Shown here in pieces: positions 1-5,623 of a stretch of 6,102 bases of DNA. Position numbers and translations under genes: made by a program. This stretch comes from Clostridiales bacterium (GTDB lineage: Bacteria > Bacillota > Clostridia > Clostridiales > Caloramatoraceae). Position 1 is the first letter of the stretch; each line of letters starts with the position of its first letter. The notes beneath the pieces are model-generated. The model did not search any database, had not been told where the DNA came from, and saw only the letters and a list, made by a program, of their open reading frames with translations. The stretch spans positions 1 to 6,102 of the forward strand of contig JAOAFH010000041.1 in assembly GCA_026416355.1 (NCBI GenBank), given 5' to 3'.

Positions 1-242
1 ATAATAGTTTGTATCCCACCTGTTCCACCAGCAAAAACCGGTAAACCAACAAGCCCTATTAATACATAAATAATTTGAGAAAATGCTGCCTTTCTAGAAC
101 CTAAAATTATTCCTGATAATACACAAAACAAAACTTGTAAAGTAATCGGAACATATGGTATAGGTATCTGAATATATGCTCCTAGAGCTGTTAAAACTGA
201 AAACATTGCTATCTTAGTCATGTCTGATGTTTTGAAATTCAT
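1..242 (-). CDS. bioY: BioY, biotin ECF-transporter substrate-binding component (5' part; cut by window edge)
   Basis: Integral membrane S-component that binds biotin, either alone or with an energizing ECF module (EcfT plus two ATPases) in the cytoplasmic membrane. About 80 N-terminal residues are visible out of roughly 180-200 usual for the family; the 3' end lies off the left edge. The translation starts MNFKTSDMTKIAMFS and contains the family hallmarks IPIPYVPITLQVL at about residues 26-38 and a GLPVFAGGTGG stretch near residues 67-77, separated by hydrophobic segments. The start ATG (242-240) is preceded by AAAGGAGG (256-249) with a 6-nt spacer. It stands alone behind its own promoter and a candidate BirA operator, so biotin-responsive repression is likely. 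Family assignment rests on recognised motifs. What follows downstream cannot be seen. Confidence 0.93.
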   Translation of the reverse strand, partial: MNFKTSDMTKIAMFSVLTALGAYIQIPIPYVPITLQVLFCVLSGIILGSRKAAFSQIIYVLIGLVGLPVFAGGTGGIQTI

Positions 243-255
243 AATGTGCCTCCTT

Positions 256-286
256 TGGTTAACCTAATATTTTTTTTGGTTTACAA
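256..286 (-). promoter_or_regulatory. Candidate BirA (biotin repressor) operator
   Basis: An imperfect inverted repeat reads, on the plus strand, TGGTTAACC (256-264), a 13-nt spacer, then GGTTTACAA (278-286). The half-sites resemble the known BirA box (TTGTAAACC or TTGTTAACC paired with GGTTTACAA or GGTTAACAA), with one clear departure in the left half. As I recall, the usual spacer is slightly longer, about 14-16 nt. It sits immediately downstream of the -10 element and covers the predicted start of transcription. That is a typical place for repression by biotinyl-AMP-bound BirA, and a biotin transporter gene follows directly. Confidence 0.75.
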
Positions 287-288
287 TT

Positions 289-317
289 ATTATATAAAAA
301 ATTATTTTGATTGTCAA
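289..317 (-). promoter_or_regulatory. Candidate sigma-A promoter of bioY
   Basis: On the minus strand a perfect -35 TTGACA (317-312) is followed after 17 nt by a perfect -10 TATAAT (294-289). Transcription would start near position 282, giving a leader of about 40 nt before the bioY ATG at 242. The start point falls inside the candidate BirA operator. The promoter lies just beyond the terminator of the sel/tRNA-Sec unit, so bioY is a separate transcription unit. Confidence 0.85.
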
Positions 318-329
318 ACTTTTTTCACT

Positions 330-352
330 AAAAAAGAGCCTTCATGGCTCTT
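330..352 (-). terminator. Intrinsic terminator of the sel / tRNA-Sec transcription unit
   Basis: Read on the minus strand, AAGAGCC (352-346), loop ATGAA, GGCTCTT (340-334) forms a 7-bp stem that runs directly into a T tract (about 335-330). It begins about 17 nt after the CCA end of tRNA-Sec, so it ends the tRNA transcript and any readthrough from selB. The plus strand has only a weak T-poor tail after the stem, so the terminator reads as unidirectional. Confidence 0.85.
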
Positions 353-369
353 AATATCAAAATTAATTT

Positions 370-466
370 TGGCGGGAGTATGTGGGAATCGAACCCACCC
401 AACGGGGTACTAGCCCGTCAACTCGGTTTTGAAGACCGGTAGGCACACCAGCACCTATCTACCCCC
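370..466 (-). tRNA. selC: tRNA-Sec (selenocysteine tRNA, anticodon UCA)
   Basis: This 97-nt tRNA is the adaptor that is charged with serine, converted to Sec by SelA and carried by SelB. It runs from GGGGGTAG at the 5' end to discriminator G and an encoded CCA (372-370). Anticodon TCA is at 432-430 within loop CTTCAAA. Diagnostic Sec features are visible: a D stem of 6 bp (AGGTGC with GTGCCT, two G-U pairs) closing a 4-nt TGGT loop, a long variable arm (ACGGG with CCCGT around a 7-nt loop), and a 5-bp T stem (GTGGG with CCCAC) around TTCGATT. The acceptor pairs over 7 positions, including one G-U; the eighth pair of the usual 8-bp acceptor would be G-A here. The outer anticodon-stem pair is C-A. 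It lies 86 nt beyond selB and has its own candidate promoter. Confidence 0.97.
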
Positions 467-479
467 AATAACAAATTAA

Positions 480-508
480 ATTATACATTAAACTTATCTA
501 TTTGTAAA
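480..508 (-). promoter_or_regulatory. Candidate promoter dedicated to tRNA-Sec
   Basis: On the minus strand a -35 TTTACA (508-503, five of six consensus bases) is followed after 17 nt by TATAAT (485-480). The predicted start, near 473, would leave a 5' leader of only about 7 nt before the tRNA, as is common for tRNA genes. It lies wholly in the gap between selB and selC, so the tRNA can be made at a rate different from the sel mRNA. Confidence 0.7.
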
Positions 509-552
509 TATAATAAATCAAGTTACATCTATCAATTTTTTCAATATAGAAC

Positions 553-2448
553 TCATTTATCTTCAATTCCCTGAGTAAATTTAATAGAATCAAAATATTC
601 TAATATTAAAACTGCATATTTTCTATTAATATTTAATTCATCTCTAAATTCAGCAGTTGATAATTGCCCATTTTGTTGAATTATTTTTAAAACCTTTTCT
701 TTTGCAAAGTCAATTATTTCTTTTAAATAGTAAAATTCACTTGTAACTTTAATAACTTTTTCTTCTTCGATTAAAATATTTAAAATATTTCTAGCACTTT
801 CCTTTTCTCTGCCAAATTCATCTAAAATATTCTCTACCTTTTGAGGTGTTAATCCATATTCCTTAAGTTTTTTCAACAAGATATTTTTTATTTCATTTTG
901 TCTTTTATTTAGTTTTATTTCAAAATCTTTCAATTTTACATACTTAGTATTAATATCAATTGTATCCTTGGATAGTATATTAAATATGTTTTCTATTATT
1001 TTGGGTTTAGCTTTTTCTCCTAATAATTTATTTTTAAATTCTTCCTTACTCATTCCAATTTTTAATGGATTTTTTTCATGGTAATCACTTAAAATCTTTC
1101 TACTATTATTTTTTAATTCAGAAATGTAATTAACATGAACATAAACATTCTCATTATTTAATTCAAAACATTTTATACGTTTTTCAAATACTAATTGATT
1201 TAATATTTGATCTATATTTTCAATTCCTTTTCCAACATATTTGATTAATTCAAATTTATTAAGGAAATTTTCACTATGTAGTTCTATAGTTTTTTCTACA
1301 ATTTCTTTTGGAGTTCCTTTTTCCTTCATTTTTAAATTCTCAATAACTTCTTTATCAAATGCTTTATGTTTTTTTGCAGCTGGTTCTAATATTGTTCCTC
1401 CACCTATTGTTATCATTGGAGAATATGAACGAATAATATATTTATCTCCCCTTCTTGCTGCAATAGGTTGCTCTAATCTAATTTGAACAAAGCAACCTTC
1501 ACCCTGCAAAAGTTCTTCTTTATCAAGTAGTACAATTCTACCTAAAATTTCTTTTGTTCCATGATATAATCTTATTCGTTCTCTGTTCTGTAATTTTTTA
1601 GGGGCATCGTTTAATAAATTAAATCTACAATCAATAATAAGTGAATTTTCCATTATACCTGGTTTAGATATAACATCCCCTCTTTCAACATCTTCTTTTT
1701 TTATCCCCGAAATATTTAGCGCTACTCTTTGTCCTGCTACTGCCTTTTCTACATCTTTCTCATGTACCTGTATGTTCCTAATTCTTCCCTTAAACCCTTT
1801 AGTATAAATTTCACATTCATCTCCAACTGATATCTCCCCAGATATCAAAGTTCCTGTTACAACTGTTCCAAAACCTGTTACGCTAAAAACTCTATCAACA
1901 GGTAATCTAAATTCTGTTAAAGTGTCTCTATCGCTCATTTCAAGTGTCATATTGTCAATAAGTTCAATCAATTGAGGTATACCTTCACCTGTATAAGATG
2001 AAACATCTACTATTGGAGCACTTTCAAAAACCGTTCCTTTTACATATTTTTTTATATCATCTTTAATATACTCTAGCCATTCATTTTCAACTAAATCTTT
2101 TTTTGTTATTACGATTATACCTTTTTTTATATCTAGTAATCTTAAAATATTTAAGTGTTCTTCTGTTTGTGGCATTATTCCCTCATCAGCAGCAATAACT
2201 AATAAAAATAAGTCTATTCCACTAACTCCAGCAAGCATATTTTTTATAAATTTTTCGTGTCCTGGGACATCAACAATGCCTGCCCTTCTTTTAGAAGGTA
2301 GATCGAAATATGTAAAACCTAAATTTATAGTAATTCCTCTTTCCTTTTCTTCTTTTAATGTATCTGTATCATGGCCAGTTAAAGCTTTTATTAGGGTAGT
2401 TTTGCCATGATCAATGTGCCCTGCTGTACCTATAACAACATTTTGCAT
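553..2448 (-). CDS. selB: SelB, selenocysteine-specific translation elongation factor
   Basis: Cytoplasmic GTPase that binds Sec-tRNA-Sec and a SECIS hairpin and delivers Sec to UGA codons in the ribosome. The 631-residue length fits bacterial SelB. Visible GTPase motifs: GHIDHGKT at about 10-17 (P-loop), ERGITINLGF at 36-45 (switch I), DVPGH at 60-64, and TKKD at 115-118 in place of the general NKxD, as is normal in SelB. Two EF-Tu-like beta-barrel domains follow, ending near GDKYIIRSYSP and ITIGGGTILEP (about 335-360). The Lys-rich C-terminal 270 residues match the winged-helix region that reads SECIS. I chose ATG 2448, not the TTG one codon upstream, because GGAGG (2460-2456) is 7 nt from the ATG. 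That site overlaps the selA stop, implying translational coupling. The gene itself ends in TGA. Confidence 0.97.
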   Translation of the reverse strand: MQNVVIGTAGHIDHGKTTLIKALTGHDTDTLKEEKERGITINLGFTYFDLPSKRRAGIVDVPGHEKFIKNMLAGVSGIDLFLLVIAADEGIMPQTEEHLNILRLLDIKKGIIVITKKDLVENEWLEYIKDDIKKYVKGTVFESAPIVDVSSYTGEGIPQLIELIDNMTLEMSDRDTLTEFRLPVDRVFSVTGFGTVVTGTLISGEISVGDECEIYTKGFKGRIRNIQVHEKDVEKAVAGQRVALNISGIKKEDVERGDVISKPGIMENSLIIDCRFNLLNDAPKKLQNRERIRLYHGTKEILGRIVLLDKEELLQGEGCFVQIRLEQPIAARRGDKYIIRSYSPMITIGGGTILEPAAKKHKAFDKEVIENLKMKEKGTPKEIVEKTIELHSENFLNKFELIKYVGKGIENIDQILNQLVFEKRIKCFELNNENVYVHVNYISELKNNSRKILSDYHEKNPLKIGMSKEEFKNKLLGEKAKPKIIENIFNILSKDTIDINTKYVKLKDFEIKLNKRQNEIKNILLKKLKEYGLTPQKVENILDEFGREKESARNILNILIEEEKVIKVTSEFYYLKEIIDFAKEKVLKIIQQNGQLSTAEFRDELNINRKYAVLILEYFDSIKFTQGIEDK

Positions 2449-2455
2449 CAAGCAA

Positions 2456-2462
2456 CCTCCTA
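2456..2462 (-). promoter_or_regulatory. selB ribosome binding site fused to the selA stop codon
   Basis: The minus-strand string TAGGAGG contains both the selA stop TAG (2462-2460) and the selB Shine-Dalgarno GGAGG (2460-2456), sharing one base. The spacer to the selB ATG at 2448 is 7 nt; to the alternative TTG at 2451 it is only 4 nt. This decides the selB start and points to termination-reinitiation coupling between selA and selB. Confidence 0.85.
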
Positions 2463-3845
2463 GATAACATTTTTTATATTTTCTGCGATTATTGCATAAT
2501 CATCGTCAAATAATGTTCTTACATCAAGCAACAAATAATCCCTGCTAACTCTTACTATTATTGGTATTTCACACATTCTTAAGCTTTTTTCTAATTCTTC
2601 AACTGTCTTATGTTTTGGTTTAATTGCTACTACATATGTTGGTATTGTTTCTAGTGGCATCGCTCCCCCACCAACAGTTGAATAATCATCTTTAACATCA
2701 ACTATAATTTTATCATCTTGTATATATGTTTTTATTAGTTTTGCTAACTTTTGTGCATTTCTTTTTAACGTATTTGTATCCATAGACAACATTTTAAATA
2801 TTGGTATTTCTTCCTTTAAATTTTCCTCGTCAAGGTAGGCCTTTAATGTTGTTTCTAATCCTGCTAATGTAAACTTATCAATTCTTAAAGCTCTGGTTAG
2901 TTGGTTTTTTTTCATTTTATCAATGTATTGCCTTTTACCTACTATAATACCTGCTTGTGGCCCTCCTAAAAGCTTGTCTCCACTAAATGTCACAATATCT
3001 ACACCTTTTTTAATACTTTCTTGAACAGTTGGTTCATAATTTAACCCATATTTTGTCAAATCTACTAATACGCCACTTCCTATATCCTCAATTAGAGGTA
3101 TATTGTTTTTATGAGAAAGATCAACAAGTTCATCTATTGAAACTTCTTCTGTAAATCCTAAAATTTTAAAATTACTTTGATGTACTTTTAAAATTGCTGC
3201 TGTATTTTCATTTATTGCATTTTCATAATCATACAGATGTGTTCTATTTGTTGTACCTACTTCAACAAGAATAGCTCCACTTTGTTCCATTACAGATGGA
3301 ATCCTGAATGAACCTCCTATTTCAACCAATTGACCTCTTGAAACTATCGCTTCTTTACCTTTAGCTAATGTAGAAAGCACTAGCATAACAGCTGCAGCAT
3401 TATTATTTACAACTAATGCTGCTTCTGCTCCTGTTATCTGACAAATAATTTCCTCAACATGAGAATATCTTGAGCCTCTTTTACCTTCATCCAAATTATA
3501 TTCTAAATTATTATATCTAGTTCCTATTTCAAAAATATGGTTAATTGCATTAATAGAAATAGGTGAACGCCCTAAATTTGTATGTATTACTGTACCAGTG
3601 GCATTTATTACTCTTCTTAATTTAGGCTTTAATGTTTTATTTAATTCCAGTTTTATATCTTCAATAACCATTTCATAAGAAAAATCTGTTAGGTTTTTAG
3701 TCAATATACTTAATCTATATTTGTCTATTATATTTCTAACGGTTAATACAACAATTTTTCTAGGCAATTTATTTATATATTCCCTTATTACCTCTTCCCC
3801 TAAAACTGTATCTACCTTTGGAAGTTTTGAAAGCAAATTATTCAT
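2460..3845 (-). CDS. selA: SelA, L-seryl-tRNA(Sec) selenium transferase
   Basis: PLP-dependent enzyme that converts Ser-tRNA-Sec to Sec-tRNA-Sec with selenophosphate; in bacteria it works as a large ring-shaped decamer. The 461 residues match the usual length. Motifs, numbered from the chosen ATG: INATGTVIHTNLGRSP at about 80-95, RYSHVEEIICQITGAE near 126-141, VVNNNAAAV near 145-153, RGQLVEIGGSFRIP near 170-183, and the PLP lysine in FSGDKLLGGPQAG (Lys about 291). A GTG at 3857 would add four residues and overlap the selD stop by one base. I prefer ATG 3845, because GGAGG (3855-3851) is 5 nt upstream of it and lies inside the longer reading. Only 11 nt separate the selD stop from this ATG, so selD and selA are almost certainly co-transcribed and probably translationally coupled. 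Confidence 0.97.
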   Translation of the reverse strand: MNNLLSKLPKVDTVLGEEVIREYINKLPRKIVVLTVRNIIDKYRLSILTKNLTDFSYEMVIEDIKLELNKTLKPKLRRVINATGTVIHTNLGRSPISINAINHIFEIGTRYNNLEYNLDEGKRGSRYSHVEEIICQITGAEAALVVNNNAAAVMLVLSTLAKGKEAIVSRGQLVEIGGSFRIPSVMEQSGAILVEVGTTNRTHLYDYENAINENTAAILKVHQSNFKILGFTEEVSIDELVDLSHKNNIPLIEDIGSGVLVDLTKYGLNYEPTVQESIKKGVDIVTFSGDKLLGGPQAGIIVGKRQYIDKMKKNQLTRALRIDKFTLAGLETTLKAYLDEENLKEEIPIFKMLSMDTNTLKRNAQKLAKLIKTYIQDDKIIVDVKDDYSTVGGGAMPLETIPTYVVAIKPKHKTVEELEKSLRMCEIPIIVRVSRDYLLLDVRTLFDDDYAIIAENIKNVI

Positions 3846-3850
3846 ATGTA

Positions 3851-3855
3851 CCTCC
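3851..3855 (-). promoter_or_regulatory. selA ribosome binding site that decides its start
   Basis: GGAGG (3855-3851) lies 5 nt before ATG 3845 and directly after the selD stop TAG (3859-3857). It would be inside the coding region if the upstream GTG at 3857 were used. No comparable Shine-Dalgarno precedes that GTG, so the ATG is the better start. Confidence 0.8.
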
Positions 3856-3856
3856 A

Positions 3857-4888
3857 CTATTCAATATAAATATACTTTCCATCAAATTCAGTTGCATAAC
3901 CAACTATAAAAGCAGGTATACTATTTTTTCTTAAATCATCCAACAAACTGATTGCTTCTATACTGTTTAGTGAAAATACTAGTCCTCCTGATGTTTGTGG
4001 ATCAAAAACTATATCTTCAATAAAATCTTTACCTGTCAAATTAATATATTTGTCTTTTAAATATTCTTTGTTTCTATAAGTTCCTGCAGGTATTATTCCC
4101 ATCTTAGCTAAATCTTCTGTTCCATCTATTAGCTCTAGAGACGTCGTTTCTAAATGTATTGATACACTACTTCCCTTTGCCATTTCAAACAAATGACCAA
4201 CTAAACCAAAACCAGTTATATCTGTACATGAATTAATATTATATTTTTTAGCTATATTACTAGCATATTTATTTAATGTTGACATTACTTTTACTGCCTC
4301 ATCTATTTGATTTGAAGTTGCTATTTCACCTTTGATTGCAGTATTAATAATTCCTGTTCCAATTGGTTTTGTCAAAATTAATATATCTCCTGATTTTGCA
4401 TTTGAATTAGACCATATATCTTTTGGGTTTATAAGGCCTAAAACCGATAAACCATATTTAGGTTCATTATCATCAATTGTATGTCCTCCAGCAATTATGC
4501 CTCCTGCTTCTATTACTTTATCTGCTCCACCTTTAAGTATTTCACCAAGTATTGACATATCCTTACATGCAGGAAAACCAGCTATATTTAAAGCTAATAT
4601 AACATCTCCACCCATTGCATATACATCACTTAAAGAGTTAGTTGCAGCAATTTGTCCAAATATATAAGGATCATCTACAACAGGAGTAAAAAAATCAACT
4701 GTATGAATAATTGCAGTTTCTTCGTTTACTTTATAAACTGCAGCATCATCAGATGTTTCTATTCCAATCAATAGATTTTTATCATAAACTTTGGGTAAAT
4801 GACACAGAACCTGTGCCAGTGCCTCAGGGCCAATTTTAGCGGCTCAGCCTGCAGCTTTAACCATTTGAGTTAGCTTAATATCTGTCAT
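3857..4888 (-). CDS. selD: SelD, selenide water dikinase (selenophosphate synthetase), a selenoprotein with UGA-encoded Sec15
   Basis: Makes selenophosphate from selenide and ATP, the selenium donor for SelA (and for 2-selenouridine tRNA modification where present). The full frame gives 343 residues, normal for SelD, if the in-frame TGA at 4846-4844 is read as Sec. The N-terminus then reads MTDIKLTQMVKAAG-Sec-AAKIGPEAL. Sec15 replaces the catalytic Cys17 of E. coli SelD and Lys18 matches the conserved Lys20. Further motifs: ETSDDAAVY (about 44-52), VDFFTPVVDDPY, AGGHTIDDNEPKYGL, TDITGFGLVGH and DPQTSGGLVFS. Start ATG 4888 has the Shine-Dalgarno AAGGGGGG (4903-4896), 7 nt away. An ORF caller treating TGA as stop would start at TTG 4771 and lose 39 residues including the active site. 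It is first in the sel operon behind a candidate promoter. A SECIS-like hairpin follows the TGA. Confidence 0.96.
4801..4817 (-). promoter_or_regulatory. Candidate bacterial SECIS hairpin of selD
   Basis: Read on the minus strand, GGCACAG (4817-4811), loop GTT (4810-4808), CTGTGTC (4807-4801) forms a 7-bp stem with one G-U pair. The apical loop begins 34 nt after the UGA and its first base is G. This agrees with general bacterial SECIS rules as I recall them (a short G-containing apical loop about 16-37 nt from UGA). The surrounding coding stretch is markedly GC-rich against the AT-rich genome, consistent with an RNA constraint. The lower part of the structure is not clear by eye. Confidence 0.75.
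4844..4846 (-). other. In-frame UGA selenocysteine codon of selD
   Basis: This TGA is codon 15 counted from ATG 4888. The residues on both sides (KAAG before, AAKIGPEALAQVL after) continue the conserved SelD N-terminus without a frame change, and Sec or Cys is known at this position in the family. The complete Sec machinery is encoded in the same operon, which supports recoding over a nonsense mutation. Confidence 0.95.
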
Positions 4889-4910
4889 AAATATACCCCC
4901 CTTCAGTTTA

Positions 4911-4939
4911 ATTCTACAACATTTCTAATTTTGTATCAA
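4911..4939 (-). promoter_or_regulatory. Candidate promoter of the selD-selA-selB operon
   Basis: A -35 TTGATA (4939-4934) and a -10 TAGAAT (4916-4911), each five of six consensus bases, are separated by 17 nt on the minus strand. The -35 overlaps the TGA stop of the upstream ComEA-like gene. Transcription would begin near 4904, leaving a leader of only about 15 nt that is mostly the selD Shine-Dalgarno. No terminator is visible between comEA and selD, so readthrough from comEA is also possible. Confidence 0.65.
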
Positions 4940-5514
4940 TAAACACAAATTAAGTCTTTAATATTTTCAAACATTTTTTCTCCTATTCCACTAACATTTT
5001 TTATATCTTCAATCCTTTTAAATCTCCCATTTTTGTTTCTATAATCAATTATTCTTTTGGCAATTGAATCACCAATTCTAGGCAGTGTTTTTAACTCCTC
5101 AATTCCTGCTGTATTAATATTTATTTTACCCTGTTTATTAGTCTGTGTATTTGTTAAGACTTCACTGGTATTTTCCAAAATTATCTTTGATGGTATTTTT
5201 ATATAATCCTCATCCTTTAATTTAATTGCTAGGTTTACTGATTCTAAATCAGCTTTATTTGTAAACCCTCCAGCTGCTTTAATTAAATCATTAACCCTAT
5301 CTCCATCAACCATTTTATAAACCCCTGGTTTATTAACTTCTCCACATATATAAACTTCTATAAATTTATTGTTGGTAATTACCTCTTTTTGTTGGTTATT
5401 AATATTAATATCTTCTCCCCGTTCTATATTGTTATAGTATTTAAGTGAAGCTATTAATAATACTATTGCTGCAAACACCAACAACCCAACTTTTTCTTTT
5501 CTATTAAGTTCCAA
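4936..5514 (-). CDS. comEA: ComEA-like protein: membrane anchor, SLBB domain and C-terminal helix-hairpin-helix DNA-binding domain
   Basis: The family includes ComEA, the membrane-anchored receptor that binds DNA outside the cell during transformation; many Clostridia carry such a protein without known competence. From the chosen start it has 192 residues: a short charged N-terminus (ELNRKEK), one membrane segment (about 9-25), a linker, an SLBB domain (about 52-108, with VYICGEVNKPGVY, AAGGFT and LKDEDYIKIP), and a ComEA-type domain (about 130-192) with INTAGIEELKTLPRIGDSIAKRII and a second hairpin-helix at NVSGIGEKMFENI. An ATG at 5529 would add five residues (MEVKN) but has no Shine-Dalgarno. 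GGAGG (5527-5523) sits 8 nt before TTG 5514, so I chose TTG. It lies 47 nt upstream of selD on the same strand. No functional link to selenium is evident. It ends in TGA. Confidence 0.88.
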   Translation of the reverse strand: MELNRKEKVGLLVFAAIVLLIASLKYYNNIERGEDININNQQKEVITNNKFIEVYICGEVNKPGVYKMVDGDRVNDLIKAAGGFTNKADLESVNLAIKLKDEDYIKIPSKIILENTSEVLTNTQTNKQGKININTAGIEELKTLPRIGDSIAKRIIDYRNKNGRFKRIEDIKNVSGIGEKMFENIKDLICVY

Positions 5515-5522
5515 ATTTTTCA

Positions 5523-5527
5523 CCTCC
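5523..5527 (-). promoter_or_regulatory. Ribosome binding site deciding the ComEA-like start
   Basis: GGAGG (5527-5523) overlaps the alternative ATG at 5529 and lies 8 nt before TTG 5514. The bases upstream of the ATG are purely A/T-rich with no Shine-Dalgarno, so initiation at TTG is favoured. The ATG start remains possible. Confidence 0.6.
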
Positions 5528-5568
5528 ATATTTAATTTTTAACAACTTAAAATATCTTTAAACTTTAT

Positions 5569-5597
5569 TTGTATTTTAATATTTTTTTTGTTATAAT
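5569..5597 (+). promoter_or_regulatory. Candidate promoter of the D,D-carboxypeptidase gene
   Basis: A -35 TTGTAT (5569-5574) is followed after 17 nt by a perfect -10 TATAAT (5592-5597). The start would fall near 5604, giving a leader of about 20 nt before ATG 5624. It lies in the 109-nt divergent gap shared with the ComEA-like gene. I found no equally clear promoter for the minus-strand gene in this gap. Confidence 0.7.
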
Positions 5598-5623
5598 CAT
5601 GCTAGCTAGAAGGGAGAGATAAA

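Noticed and set aside
1241..1486. Plus-strand open frame of 81 codons
   Set aside because: Lies entirely inside selB on the opposite strand, has no ribosome binding site of note, and its composition is a mirror of the selB coding pattern.
3721..3909. Plus-strand open frame of 62 codons
   Set aside because: Antisense to the selA/selD junction, both well supported by family motifs; no recognisable protein features.
4332..4667. Plus-strand open frame of 111 codons
   Set aside because: Antisense shadow within the conserved region of selD; Pro/Ile/Ser-rich low-complexity translation and no start signals.
3857..4771. Short SelD starting at TTG 4771 (304 residues)
   Set aside because: Lacks the catalytic Cys/Sec and Lys region, has no fitting ribosome binding site, and the frame continues upstream through a Sec TGA to a well-supported ATG at 4888.
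4844..4846. The selD TGA as a nonsense mutation or pseudogene sign
   Set aside because: It falls exactly at the position where Cys or Sec is expected, the frame is intact on both sides, and selA, selB and tRNA-Sec are next to it.
5601..5608. Small palindrome GCTAGC/CTAGCTAG upstream of the D,D-carboxypeptidase gene
   Set aside because: Too short and not followed by a T tract; it lies between -10 and the ribosome binding site and has no clear role.
5530..5623. Promoter for the ComEA-like gene in the divergent gap
   Set aside because: Several weak A/T-rich boxes can be found on the minus strand, but none combines a good -35 and -10 at 16-18 nt spacing, so none is called.
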